Source of the DNA: JBOGVA01 sp050692195
GTDB lineage: Bacteria; Actinomycetota; UBA4738
DNA: 64,000 nt
Reading direction: 5' to 3'
Assembly: GCA_050692195.1 (NCBI GenBank)
Contig: JBOGVA010000056.1
Location: forward strand, 7,107 to 71,106
The first letter of the stretch is position 1, and each line of letters starts with the position of its first letter. Below the pieces are notes generated by a model, which ran no database searches, was not told the DNA's origin, and saw only the letters and a program-made list of their open reading frames with translations. Positions 1 to 8,509 of this stretch are shown one piece after another. Made by a program: the position numbers and the translations under genes.

Positions 1-2
1 CG

Positions 3-785
3 TCGTTCCTGTGGCGTCGGGAGGCCTGGCTCCTGGCCCAGCGGATGAGGGTCATCGCTCCGGACCTCCTCGGCTACGGCGAGAGCGACAAGGCGGGGGA
101 TGCCGACCTTTCGGAGCCGGCTCAGGTGGGTTACGTGCTGGAGCTCTTGGATCGCCTTGGGATCCGTGAGCTGGCCGTGGTGGGGCATGACCTCGGCGGC
201 GCCATCGCTCAGATGCTGGCCCTGGACGGCGGCGTGGAGGTGCAGGCGCTGATCCTCCTGGACGCGGCATGCTTCGATGCCTGGCCCACGGAACCGGCCA
301 GGCGGCTCCGGGCCGTGCCACCCGACCGGCAGACGGCTGTCGTCGCGGAAAGGGCTGTGCGGCGGTCCTTCGCGCAGGGCGTTGCTCACCACGAGCGTCT
401 CGCGGATGATGCCGTCCACTCCTACGTTCGTCCGTGGCTGGCGAACCCCGCCGCCTTGTTCCGAGCGGCCCGCGCAGTCACCGGGAAGGGCCTGGCCGGA
501 CGGGAGGCGGATCTGGCCGACCTCGACATGGCGACACTCGTCATATGGGGGGAGGAGGACCCCTTCCTCAGCGCGGATCTCGCAGAGCGTCTGGGCGAGG
601 CGATTCTGGGCTCGGCGGTGGCCCTGCTCCCGGGGTGCTCGCACTTCGTCACCGAGGACGCTCCCCAGACCGTCGGTCCCTTGATCTACGAGTATCTTCG
701 GTCCCGCTACCTGCGCGAGACCCATGCACACGCCGAGCCTGCTCGGATGCTGCTGCAACCCCCAACCCGCGGCGGGCCGACCTGA
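3..785 (+). CDS. alpha/beta hydrolase, 5' end outside the window
   Basis: The frame is open from the first complete codon and an upstream ATG is missing, so the N-terminus lies outside the window; 260 residues are visible. The fold is recognisable from VIAPDLLGYGESDK, followed by the nucleophile elbow GHDLGG, where Asp takes the nucleophile place as in haloalkane dehalogenase and epoxide hydrolase relatives. A late acidic strand (WGEEDPF) and a C-terminal GCSHFVTED supply the remaining acid and His. Family membership is clear; the substrate is not. The next gene starts one base after the stop, so the two are probably co-transcribed. Confidence 0.85.
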   Translation, partial: SFLWRREAWLLAQRMRVIAPDLLGYGESDKAGDADLSEPAQVGYVLELLDRLGIRELAVVGHDLGGAIAQMLALDGGVEVQALILLDAACFDAWPTEPARRLRAVPPDRQTAVVAERAVRRSFAQGVAHHERLADDAVHSYVRPWLANPAALFRAARAVTGKGLAGREADLADLDMATLVIWGEEDPFLSADLAERLGEAILGSAVALLPGCSHFVTEDAPQTVGPLIYEYLRSRYLRETHAHAEPARMLLQPPTRGGPT

Positions 786-786
786 C

Positions 787-1248
787 ATGGTGACGATGGA
801 CCTGTCGCTCACGGAAGAGGAGCTCGAGTCCTTCTTGTCCGCGGGGCGAACCCTCAGACTGGCCACGTCGGGATCGGAGGGGCTCCCGCACGTGGTTCCT
901 CTCTGGTACGTGTGGTTCAACGGGACGATCTTCATGAACTCGACCCTCGGAAACGTGACCATCCGCAACCTGCACGCAAACCCGAGGGTGGCGGCGATCG
1001 TGGACGACGGAGAGGCGTACCAGGAGCTCCGAGGCGTCCTCCTGCACGGCAGGGTGGAGCCGGCCGGCGACGATCCCCGCCTGGATGAGGTCTCGGCGCG
1101 GTGGTCCGAGAAGTACATGGAAGGAGGCCCGCTGCCCTACGGGCGGTGGAAGAACCGGGTGTGGCTGCGCATGACGCCTGATCGGATCAAGTCCTGGGAC
1201 TTCCGGAAGATCCCGGAGGCCAAGGCAAAAGGCCAGGGCGGCCGGTGA
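787..1248 (+). CDS. pyridoxamine 5'-phosphate oxidase-like flavin/F420-binding protein
   Basis: This 153-residue protein has the split beta-barrel signature of the PNPOx-like superfamily: RTLRLATSGSEGLPHVVPLWYVW near the N-terminus, then a strand with FMNSTLGNVTIRNLHANPR, the region that contacts FMN or F420. The ATG at 787 is chosen because it follows the upstream stop directly and gives the normal family length; an earlier in-frame ATG at 724 would run through the hydrolase. Actinobacterial members of this type often reduce substrates with F420H2 or bind heme or flavin, but the cofactor cannot be read from the sequence. The stop overlaps the folB start. Confidence 0.8.
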   Translation: MVTMDLSLTEEELESFLSAGRTLRLATSGSEGLPHVVPLWYVWFNGTIFMNSTLGNVTIRNLHANPRVAAIVDDGEAYQELRGVLLHGRVEPAGDDPRLDEVSARWSEKYMEGGPLPYGRWKNRVWLRMTPDRIKSWDFRKIPEAKAKGQGGR

Positions 1249-1595
1249 GCAGCTCCCGCATCCAGCTCACCGGGATCCGAGCGGAGGGGCGGCATGGCGC
1301 GAGTCCCGGCGAGAGAGACCGACCGCAGGAGTTCGTGGTGGACCTCGATGTCCAGGTCGAAGTGGCGGCAGACTCCCTGGCGGAGACGGCCGATTACCGA
1401 GTGGTTGCCGACACCGCGAGGGCGGTCGTGAGCGGCAGGTCGCTGATCCTGCTGGAGTCCCTGGCCCAGGCGGTGGCGGAAGCGATCCAGGGGCTCGATT
1501 CGGTGCGCGTGGTGACCGTCGTCGTGCACAAACCTTCGGCCGCGGACAGGATGGGCGTGCGCGACGTCTCCGCTCGTTTCTCCCTTGGAGGCTGA
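1245..1595 (+). CDS. folB: dihydroneopterin aldolase
   Basis: FolB converts 7,8-dihydroneopterin to 6-hydroxymethyl-7,8-dihydropterin and glycolaldehyde in folate synthesis. At 116 residues it has the usual size. Diagnostic segments are IRAEGRHGASPGERDRPQEF near the N-terminus, the VDL strand, TADYRVVADT, and LLESLAQAVAEAI, which carries the active-site Glu region. VHKPSAA matches the conserved VxKP substrate-binding motif. The GTG start at 1245 overlaps the upstream TGA (GTGA), and the 3' end overlaps folK by 11 bases, indicating translational coupling. folP and folE are not in the window. Confidence 0.9.
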   Translation: MSSSRIQLTGIRAEGRHGASPGERDRPQEFVVDLDVQVEVAADSLAETADYRVVADTARAVVSGRSLILLESLAQAVAEAIQGLDSVRVVTVVVHKPSAADRMGVRDVSARFSLGG

Positions 1596-2142
1596 CCAGA
1601 CGGAGCGCGGGTCTCACGCCGTGACGCCGGGGGGCGCCGACGGTCGGGTCCGGGCGTTCCTCGGGCTGGGCTCGAACCTGGGGGATCGGCTGGGCAACCT
1701 GCAGGGGGCGGTCGACCTGCTGGCCCGGAGGGATGGCCTGGCCGTCGTCCGCTCTTCGCGCGTCTACGAGACGGAGCCGGTAGGCCCGGCCCAGCCCGAT
1801 TACCTGAACGCCGTCCTGGAGGTGTCGACCTCCTTGTCGGCGGCGCAGCTTCTGGAGTGCTGCATGGCCGTGGAGGACGAGATGGGCAGGCAGCGCGGAG
1901 AGCGGTGGGGGCCTCGCGTGATCGACGTCGACCTTCTCACCTACGGGCGAGAGGAGATCGACGAACCCGGACTCCTGGTACCTCACCCAAGGATGCACGA
2001 GCGGCTCTTCGTGCTCGCGCCACTGTTGGAGCTGGAGCCCGATCCCCACCTGCCCGCGGGCAGGCGCGTATCCTCCCTGCGGCTCGGACCCACCTCCTTC
2101 ACCGCCGTCCGGCCGTTCGCCTCCGCCTTACGGGTTCCGTAG
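1585..2142 (+). CDS. folK: 2-amino-4-hydroxy-6-hydroxymethyldihydropteridine pyrophosphokinase
   Basis: FolK transfers pyrophosphate from ATP to hydroxymethyldihydropterin, the step after FolB. The protein shows FLGLGSNLGDR at the start, SSRVYETEPVG, QPDYLNAVLEV, and the catalytic block RWGPRVIDVDLLTYG followed by VPHPRMHERLFVLAPL. The TTG at 1585 gives 185 residues and overlaps folB; a GTG at 1621 would give a shorter protein that starts just before the first conserved strand and is equally acceptable. About 25 C-terminal residues beyond the usual end are not conserved. Confidence 0.92.
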   Translation: MEADQTERGSHAVTPGGADGRVRAFLGLGSNLGDRLGNLQGAVDLLARRDGLAVVRSSRVYETEPVGPAQPDYLNAVLEVSTSLSAAQLLECCMAVEDEMGRQRGERWGPRVIDVDLLTYGREEIDEPGLLVPHPRMHERLFVLAPLLELEPDPHLPAGRRVSSLRLGPTSFTAVRPFASALRVP

Positions 2143-2359
2143 GTCCTGGGCCTCACCCGCTCCAGGTCTAGGCCGTTCGGCCTGATCGTGCCGGCGGCGA
2201 CGGTCTTTCGATCTGGATGCGGCATCACCCGCGGACCGGCAGGTTCCAGGTTCTTCGGGGGATCACTTCGAGCCTTCCGGGCGATGTTTCCTCCCCCCGT
2301 TCGTGTCACAACTGTGGCATGCAGGCGAAGGCCGGGTCGCCGAGCCAGGGGAGGTCCAT

Positions 2360-4060
2360 GTGACGGGTGAGCAAGTGAAGGCGGTCGCCACCCCGCCGAC
2401 GGGCGTCAGGATCTTGGTCGGTCTGCTGACCGCGCTGACTCTCGTGGGCTGCAGTCTCGAGGTCGCCCCCAGCGTCTCAGTTCAGGTCAAGGCTCATCCC
2501 GCCCTTCTGCAAGACGCCGAAGACGGCGGTCGGGCAGCCTTCCCGCTGATCGTCCGAGAGTCCGATCCGTCAAGCCCCGACGCGGAAGGGGCGGTCGAGC
2601 GACTCGGAGGAACGGTCATCCACCAGCTCCCGATCGTGGGTGGCTTCTCCGCGCGGCTCCCGGGCGCATCGCTCCCCGGCCTTCTGAGCTCCCCGTCGGT
2701 CGCCCGGGTTTGGGGTGACGGCAGGGTCCACATGAGTGGCCACGACGACGAGGATCCGGACTCATGGACCGAGGCTTGGAAGAAGAGCATCCGGCTCCCC
2801 AGAGCGCGCAGGGGAGTGGACGGCTCGGGAGTGACGGTTGCGCTTCTGGACACGGGCATCACCCAGGTTGCCGACCTGGAGGACCGTGTGCTGGCCCGGG
2901 TGGACTTCACGCCCGATCAGGATGGCTACGACCGGTACGGCCACGGGACGCACATGGCCGGGATCATCGCAGGCGACGGGAGCCTCTCAGGCGGCACGCA
3001 TGCAGGTGTTGCTCCAGGGGCCAGCCTGGTGTCGGTGAAGGTCGCATCGGCCGACGGAGCGACCGACGTGTCCGTCGTGATCGCCGGGATGCAGTGGATC
3101 CTGGCCCACCGATCCCAGTACGACATCCGGATCATGAACCTGTCGTTCGGGACGGACTCGACGCAGAGCTACCTGGTCGACCCACTCGACTTCGCGGTGG
3201 AGCAGATCTGGCTTGCCGGCATCTTCGTGGTGGTGGCGGCGGGCAACCGAGGACTCGCCGGCGTCTCCAAGCCCGCTGACGACCCATTCGTGGTGACGGT
3301 CGGGGCCGCGGATGTGGGCGACACCAAGGAGACCCGTGACGACGTGGTCGCGAGCTTCTCCGGCCGCGGGCCGACGCAGGATGCCGTGGCCAAGCCGGAC
3401 CTCGTCGCCCCGGGCGTGGGGATCGTCTCCAACCGTGCCGCCGGAAGCACCCTGGACGGGCGATTCCCGGCAGCCCGGATCGGGGACGACTACTTCAGGG
3501 GCACCGGCACGTCCCAGGCTTCCGCCGTCGTCTCGGGGGTGGCCGCCCTCATGCTCGACGCCGAGCCGACGGCGACGCCCGACGTGCTCAAGGCGGCCCT
3601 CGTGGGTACGGCGGGTGGTCGGATCGCCAGGTTCGACGGAGCCGGGGCCGGCATGGTGGACGCGCAGGAGGCGGTCAAGCGCGCGGACACCGGTTTCTTC
3701 AGGAGGCACCCGGCCAATCGAGGTATCGTGCCGTCCACCGGCCTGGGGTCGCTCGAGTTGAGCCGTGGCTCGCTCCACGTCCGCGCCGACCTGGACGGCG
3801 ACGACGTCATGGACGTCGTGAGCGGAGAGATCGACGTCCTCGGAAACCCATGGTCTCCGAGCTCCTGGCTGGCCCCCTGGTCGGCGAACTCGTGGTCCAT
3901 GTACGTGTCCGTGGCCGAGGGATGGGGTGGCAACTCCTGGAGCGGCGATTCCTGGAGCGGCGATTCCTGGAGCGGGAACTCCTGGAACGGTAACTCCTGG
4001 GGTGTGGCCGAGCTCGGCCTGGACACCCTGGTCTTGCGGTACGGGAACTCCTGGAGCTGA
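2360..4060 (+). CDS. subtilisin-family (S8) serine protease lipoprotein with C-terminal Trp-Ser repeats
   Basis: The 566-residue product is an exported S8 protease. The GTG at 2360 has a GGGGAGG six bases upstream and yields a lipoprotein signal ending in LTLVGC, with the lipidated Cys near residue 31. An inhibitor-I9-like propeptide follows. The catalytic triad is visible: Asp in VALLDTGI (about 164), His in YGHGTHMAG (about 195), Ser in GTGTSQASA (about 385), plus the oxyanion Asn in AAGNRG. The canonical GTSMAxP is GTSQASA here. The last 60 residues are repeated NSW/DSW units. A histidine kinase begins six bases downstream, suggesting an operon. An upstream GTG at 2303 lacks the signal peptide position and a ribosome site. 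Confidence 0.9.
   Translation: MTGEQVKAVATPPTGVRILVGLLTALTLVGCSLEVAPSVSVQVKAHPALLQDAEDGGRAAFPLIVRESDPSSPDAEGAVERLGGTVIHQLPIVGGFSARLPGASLPGLLSSPSVARVWGDGRVHMSGHDDEDPDSWTEAWKKSIRLPRARRGVDGSGVTVALLDTGITQVADLEDRVLARVDFTPDQDGYDRYGHGTHMAGIIAGDGSLSGGTHAGVAPGASLVSVKVASADGATDVSVVIAGMQWILAHRSQYDIRIMNLSFGTDSTQSYLVDPLDFAVEQIWLAGIFVVVAAGNRGLAGVSKPADDPFVVTVGAADVGDTKETRDDVVASFSGRGPTQDAVAKPDLVAPGVGIVSNRAAGSTLDGRFPAARIGDDYFRGTGTSQASAVVSGVAALMLDAEPTATPDVLKAALVGTAGGRIARFDGAGAGMVDAQEAVKRADTGFFRRHPANRGIVPSTGLGSLELSRGSLHVRADLDGDDVMDVVSGEIDVLGNPWSPSSWLAPWSANSWSMYVSVAEGWGGNSWSGDSWSGDSWSGNSWNGNSWGVAELGLDTLVLRYGNSWS
3932..4006 (+). repeat. 15-bp tandem repeat encoding (N/D)SW(S/N)G units
   Basis: Five consecutive 15-base units read AACTCCTGGAGCGGC-like, with GAT or AAC at the first codon, and encode NSWSG, DSWSG, DSWSG, NSWNG and NSWG. 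Looser copies (SSW, NSW) lie just before and one NSWS ends the protein. Trp-Ser-Gly-Asn tails are seen on other actinobacterial S8 proteases; their role is not known. DNA-level similarity between units suggests recent slippage expansion. Confidence 0.9.
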
Positions 4061-4066
4061 CGGGCA

Positions 4067-5830
4067 ATGGAGAGCAACCGTTCACTTCCGATGTCGGCCC
4101 GCTTCCTCATCGTGTCGATGGCGGCCGTCGGCGTGGCCATCGTCGCGAGCCGGCTTCCCGATGTCGCGCAGTGGGATCGAGCGGATCTGCTGGCGTGGGC
4201 GGCGCTCGCGGCGACCATCGCCGTCACCGAGCAGTTCCCCATCCCACTTCGCCACCGCACCGAGACCCTCAACTTCTCGATGACCGAGGCCGTGTGGGTG
4301 GGGGCGCTGATCCTGGCCCGGCCCAGCGCCCTCACCCTCGCCGTGGCGGTGGGGTTGCTGGTGGGACAGCTCATCAGGCGGTGGGCCCCCTACAAAGTCG
4401 CCTTCAACGTGGGTCAGTTCCTGCTGGCCCTGACCGTCGCCCAGCTCGTCTACGACGCGATGAAGTCGGGGGGCACCCTCCACCCCAGGGCCTGGATGGC
4501 GGCCGCGGTGGCCATGGCGTGCTATGCGGTGGTCAACGCAGGACTCGTCGCCCTGATCATCTCTCGGGTCGAGCGGAAGTCCTTCAGGGAGGTGCTCGTT
4601 CCTCCGCTGCGGGTGAACGCCCTTCACTACGCCGCGAACACGGCCATCGGCCTCGAAGGCGCGGTCGTCTGGGCGGTCAGCCCGCTCGGGCTACCCTTGC
4701 TGGTGATCCCGTTGATCCTGGCCTACGTGGCCTACCGGACCCTGGTACGAAGCCTGCGCGAAGGAGACCGCGTCCGGAACCTGATCATCGAGAACGCCTC
4801 GGACGGGATCCTCCTCACCTCTTTGGACTACACCATCCTGTCGTGGAACCCCGCGATGGAGCGGATCACCGGCTTTCCAAAGGACGAGGCGATCGGAGGA
4901 AACTGGAGAGACGTGCTGTGCTTGAGCGAGTCCAATGGGGATGCCCCCGAGCGCTCGGGTAACGGGCACGGGCCGCAGGCGGGCACGAGCGCACGGATCC
5001 TCAGGAAGAACGGCACCGAGGGCTGGATCCAGTACTCGTCCAACACCATGAGCTCGCGAGACGGCAAGGTCAGCGCCATGGTCCTGGTCGTCCACGACGT
5101 GACCGCCGAGCGCGAAGCGGATCAGCTCAAGTCGGACTTCGTGGCCACCATCTCCCACGAGCTACGAACACCCCTCACCCCGCTGAAGGGCTTCCTGTCC
5201 ACCTTGCTCCAGGGCACCGTGGATGCCTCGGAGGAGGCGAGACAGGAGTACTACCAGATCATGCTGAAGCAGACGAACCGACTGGAGCGCTTGATCACCG
5301 ACCTGCTGGAGGTCTCGCGGGTCGAGTCCGCGGAACCCCTGATCGACTGTCACCCGGTGGAGCTCTCCGCTCCTATCTCCGAGCATATCCGCGCGTTCCT
5401 GGACCAGCACCCCGGCCGCATCATCCGGATGCACGTGCCTGCGCGTCCCATCATGGTGCAGGCTGACCCTTCTCCCCTGGGCCTGGTGGTGAGCAATCTC
5501 ATCTCCAACGCTCTGAAGTACTCGCCACCGGACGCCCCGGTGGAGGTGACCGTGGCGGTCGGCCAGGACCGGGCGATCATCTCCGTGCACGACCAAGGGG
5601 ACGGCATCCCGCTGATCGAGCAGGGCAGGATCTTCGACCGCTTCTACCAGGTGGAGAGCGGGCACACCCGGAGCACCGGTGGGGCGGGACTGGGGCTGTA
5701 CATCGCCAGGCGGCTGGTGGAGGCGATGTCGGGCCGGCTGTGGGTCGACTCCGAGCCGGGCCGCGGGTCCACCTTCTCCTTCAGCCTTCCCCTGGCACAG
5801 GAACGGTCCGCAACTCGCGTCGCGGTCTAG
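4067..5830 (+). CDS. membrane sensor histidine kinase with PAS domain
   Basis: The 587-residue kinase begins with about six hydrophobic helices within residues 1-230, an integral-membrane sensor resembling a MASE-type input domain. A PAS domain follows (NLIIENASDGILLTS through VLVVHDVTAERE, about residues 240-350). The HisKA phosphoacceptor is His about 364 in ATISHELRTPLTPLKG. The ATPase domain has N box SNLISNALKYSP, G1 HDQGDGIP, F box IFDRFYQVE and G2 GGAGLGLYIARRL. No response regulator is adjacent, so it is an orphan kinase. It lies six bases after the protease gene, which invites a link between cell-surface proteolysis and sensing, but that is inference. Confidence 0.9.
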   Translation: MESNRSLPMSARFLIVSMAAVGVAIVASRLPDVAQWDRADLLAWAALAATIAVTEQFPIPLRHRTETLNFSMTEAVWVGALILARPSALTLAVAVGLLVGQLIRRWAPYKVAFNVGQFLLALTVAQLVYDAMKSGGTLHPRAWMAAAVAMACYAVVNAGLVALIISRVERKSFREVLVPPLRVNALHYAANTAIGLEGAVVWAVSPLGLPLLVIPLILAYVAYRTLVRSLREGDRVRNLIIENASDGILLTSLDYTILSWNPAMERITGFPKDEAIGGNWRDVLCLSESNGDAPERSGNGHGPQAGTSARILRKNGTEGWIQYSSNTMSSRDGKVSAMVLVVHDVTAEREADQLKSDFVATISHELRTPLTPLKGFLSTLLQGTVDASEEARQEYYQIMLKQTNRLERLITDLLEVSRVESAEPLIDCHPVELSAPISEHIRAFLDQHPGRIIRMHVPARPIMVQADPSPLGLVVSNLISNALKYSPPDAPVEVTVAVGQDRAIISVHDQGDGIPLIEQGRIFDRFYQVESGHTRSTGGAGLGLYIARRLVEAMSGRLWVDSEPGRGSTFSFSLPLAQERSATRVAV

Positions 5831-5976
5831 ACGCCACCCGTCGCCGCTCGCCCCGATCCCAGCTTCCGACGGCGCCGACGGGCGCGGTGGCTATACTCGG
5901 CCGTCCGGTATCCGACCTGACACGAGGACCCGGAACGATCGATGCGAACCGTGCTCTCACGGCCCGCCCGACCTCG

Positions 5977-6843
5977 GTGGCCATCATCGGGGCGGGCAGG
6001 GTGGCCACCGCCCTCGCCGTCCTGCTCGAGCGAGCCGGTCACCGCGTGGTGGCCGCCAGCGGACGCGAGCGAACCAGGGACCGCGTCACCCGCTACCTGA
6101 CGTCCACCCGTTTCCTTCCCGCCGAGGTGTCGCACCAGGCGGCCCGGGCCGGAACCGTGGTCATCCTGGGCGTACCGGACGACCTGATCGCCGGCGTTTG
6201 CGCCGAGATGGCGGGGATGGGAGCGTTCCTTCCCAGCCACCACGTCTTGCACCTGTCGGGATCCGTGGGGCTGGAGGCGCTGGCGCCGGCGCGAGAGCTG
6301 GGCGCAGAGGTGCTCTCCTTGCATCCTCTTCAGGCCTTCCCGAGCGTCTCCGACGGGGTCGAGCGATTACCTGGCAGCGCCATCGCCGTGACCGCCGAGG
6401 TGGAGTCCGGCTTCACCCTGGGTGAGGCGCTCGCCCGAGACGTCGGAGGGAGGCCGTTCCGCCTTCGTGATGAGGTGAAGCCTCTTTACCACGCCGCAGC
6501 CGTCTTCTGCTCGAACTACCTGGTGGTGGTGGAGGCCATGGCCGAGCGCCTCTTTCGCCTGGCGGGACTGGAGGAGCCGCTCCCGTTGTTCTCCCCCCTT
6601 GCTCGGTCGACCCTCGAGGCGACGCTCACCCGCGGTCCCGGGGAGGCCTTGACGGGACCGGCGGTCCGCGGAGACGTCGGGACCATCGCCCGGAACCTGG
6701 AGGCCCTGGCCGTCCGTGCTCCCTCCGCCGTGCCGCCGTACGTGGCGCTGGCCTCCGCGGCCGCCGGCCTGGCCTTCGAGCGCGGGCGCCTCTCGCCGGA
6801 TGACATGGAGAGGTTGGACGAGGTGCTGAAGCGGTGGAGGTGA
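5977..6843 (+). CDS. Rossmann-like NAD(P)-binding DUF2520 protein
   Basis: The product has an N-terminal dinucleotide fold (VAIIGAGRVATALAVLLERAGH) and a C-terminal helical domain of the DUF2520 type (LYHAAAVFCSNYLVVVEAMAERLF, then RGDVGTIARNLEAL). Such proteins usually sit next to panC, as here, and resemble ketopantoate reductase and ProC in architecture; a role in pantothenate synthesis is plausible but unproven. The start is uncertain. GTG at 5977 lacks a ribosome site. GTG at 5887 overlaps a TATACT hexamer (5892-5897) that is probably a -10 box. A GAGGA at 5924-5928 points to an in-frame ATC at 5938, a very rare initiator. The 3' end overlaps panC by ten bases. Confidence 0.8.
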   Translation: MAIIGAGRVATALAVLLERAGHRVVAASGRERTRDRVTRYLTSTRFLPAEVSHQAARAGTVVILGVPDDLIAGVCAEMAGMGAFLPSHHVLHLSGSVGLEALAPARELGAEVLSLHPLQAFPSVSDGVERLPGSAIAVTAEVESGFTLGEALARDVGGRPFRLRDEVKPLYHAAAVFCSNYLVVVEAMAERLFRLAGLEEPLPLFSPLARSTLEATLTRGPGEALTGPAVRGDVGTIARNLEALAVRAPSAVPPYVALASAAAGLAFERGRLSPDDMERLDEVLKRWR

Positions 6844-7730
6844 CCACGTCCGCGCAGCGATTCCGGGAGGCGGCGGACGAAGCCAGAGGCCGAGGGCGGG
6901 ACCTTGGGTTCGTCCCCACGATGGGCGCGCTTCATCAGGGCCACGGCCGGCTCCTCAAGAGCGCCCGGGACGAGTGTGGGTTCGTGGCGATGTCCATCTT
7001 CGTGAACCCCTTTCAGTTCGACTCCCAGGGCGACCTCGACACCTATCCGCGCAGGCTCCAGGCCGACAGCGCGGTGGGCGCCGCGCTCGGGTGCGACCTC
7101 GTGTTCGCCCCCGCAGAGGCCGAGATGTACCCTGCCGGCCGGTCGGAGGTCACCGTCGACCCCGGCCCGCTGGGCGACCGCCTGGAGGGGCGGTCCCGGC
7201 CCGGACACTTCCGGGGTGTCCTCACCGTGGTTGCCAAGCTGTTCAGCCTGGCCGGCCCGTGCCGGGCCTATTTTGGAGAGAAGGACGCCCAGCAGCTCGC
7301 GTTGGTGCGGCGGATGGTGGATGACCTGAACGCCCCCGTGACGGTGGTGGGGTGTCCCACCGTGCGCGAGATCGATGGCCTGGCCCTGTCCTCACGCAAC
7401 ATGCTGCTGCCTCCGGAGGAGCGCCGCGCGGCGCCCGTCCTGTTCGAGGCCCTGTCGACCGCCGCCGGGTTGGTGCGGAAAGGAGAGCGCGGTGCCGACG
7501 TCATCCGGGCGACCATCGCCAGGCAGATCGGGGCGGAGCCGCTGGCCCGGCTGGATTACGTTGCCGTCGTGGACGATTCGAGCTGGGAGGAAGCCGCGGT
7601 GATCGAGGGGCCTGCCCGTGCCCTGGTGGCGGCGCGCTTCGGCGCCGTCAGGCTCATCGACAACCTGGTCCTACCGTGGGACGCGGGCGAGAGCAGGCAC
7701 AATACGGGCGAGTCGCGAGGAGCCACTTGA
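6834..7730 (+). CDS. panC: pantothenate synthetase
   Basis: PanC condenses pantoate and beta-alanine using ATP, through a pantoyl-adenylate. The 298-residue sequence carries the nucleotidyltransferase signature FVPTMGALHQGHGRLL (HxGH as HQGH), SIFVNPFQF, a KDAQQL segment in AYFGEKDAQQL, and the KMSKS-like region GLALSSRNMLL. The GTG start overlaps the DUF2520 end and the stop overlaps the coaX start (TGATG), so these are one operon. A short C-terminal extension after the last strand is rich in Gly and Arg. panB and panD are not in the window. Confidence 0.95.
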   Translation: MEVTTSAQRFREAADEARGRGRDLGFVPTMGALHQGHGRLLKSARDECGFVAMSIFVNPFQFDSQGDLDTYPRRLQADSAVGAALGCDLVFAPAEAEMYPAGRSEVTVDPGPLGDRLEGRSRPGHFRGVLTVVAKLFSLAGPCRAYFGEKDAQQLALVRRMVDDLNAPVTVVGCPTVREIDGLALSSRNMLLPPEERRAAPVLFEALSTAAGLVRKGERGADVIRATIARQIGAEPLARLDYVAVVDDSSWEEAAVIEGPARALVAARFGAVRLIDNLVLPWDAGESRHNTGESRGAT

Positions 7731-8509
7731 TGCTGTTGGCGGTCGACGTGGGCAATACGCAAACGATGCTGGGCGTCTTCGACGGTGATCGCCTCGCCTC
7801 GCACTGGCGGATTGCCACGCGGCGAGAACGGACCGCGGACGAGCTGGCGCTGCTGTTCGGCGGGTTCCTCCAACAGGAGAGCCTCTCGTTCTCGAAGCAG
7901 ATCACGGGGGTGGTCATCGCGAGCGTGGTTCCCGACCAGACCCAGGCGCTGCGCGAGATGGTGCGCGACTATTTCCACTTCTCTCCCGTGATCGTGGAGC
8001 CAGGGATAAGGACGGGGATCCCCATCCTGACCGACAACCCGAAGGAGGTTGGCGCCGACCGCATCGTGAATGCGCTGGCGGCGTTCTCCAGATACGGCGG
8101 TCCATGCATCGTGGTGGACTTCGGGACGGCCACCACCTACGACGCGGTCTCGGGGGATGGGGAGTACCTGGGGGGGGCCATCGCCCCCGGGATCCAGGTC
8201 TCCGGGGCCGCTCTGTTCGCCGCTGCCGCTCGCCTGCCTCGCGTGGAGATCAGGGTCCCCCGCTCCGTTATCGGCAAGAACACAGTGGAGAGCGTGCAGT
8301 CGGGCCTTCTGTTCGGCACTGCCGCGGAGGTGGACGGGATCGTGGAGCGTATGCAGAAGGAGCTCGGAGGGGGAGCCACCGTTGTGGCGACGGGGGGGCT
8401 GGCCGAGCCGGTCGTGTCCGCCTGTCACACTGTCCAGCACCACGAGCCCTGGCTCACCTTGGAGGGGCTGCGGCTCGTCTTCGAGAAGAACACCACCCGG
8501 GATGACTGA
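7730..8509 (+). CDS. coaX: type III pantothenate kinase
   Basis: CoaX phosphorylates pantothenate, the first step from pantothenate to coenzyme A. The 259-residue sequence begins MLLAVDVGNTQTMLGVFDG, the ATP-binding acetate-kinase-like phosphate-1 loop. It continues with DNPKEVGADRIVNALAA, VVDFGTATTYDAVS (catalytic Asp region), GGAIAPGIQVS and GLLFGTAAEVDGIVERM. Type III enzymes are insensitive to CoA feedback, as known for the family. The ATG shares one base with the panC stop, and lysS begins inside its last codons. Confidence 0.95.
   Translation: MLLAVDVGNTQTMLGVFDGDRLASHWRIATRRERTADELALLFGGFLQQESLSFSKQITGVVIASVVPDQTQALREMVRDYFHFSPVIVEPGIRTGIPILTDNPKEVGADRIVNALAAFSRYGGPCIVVDFGTATTYDAVSGDGEYLGGAIAPGIQVSGAALFAAAARLPRVEIRVPRSVIGKNTVESVQSGLLFGTAAEVDGIVERMQKELGGGATVVATGGLAEPVVSACHTVQHHEPWLTLEGLRLVFEKNTTRDD

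Noticed and set aside
3932..4006. CRISPR-like regular repeats
   Set aside because: The 15-base units are contiguous, in frame and encode NSWSG-type units of a protease; there are no spacers.
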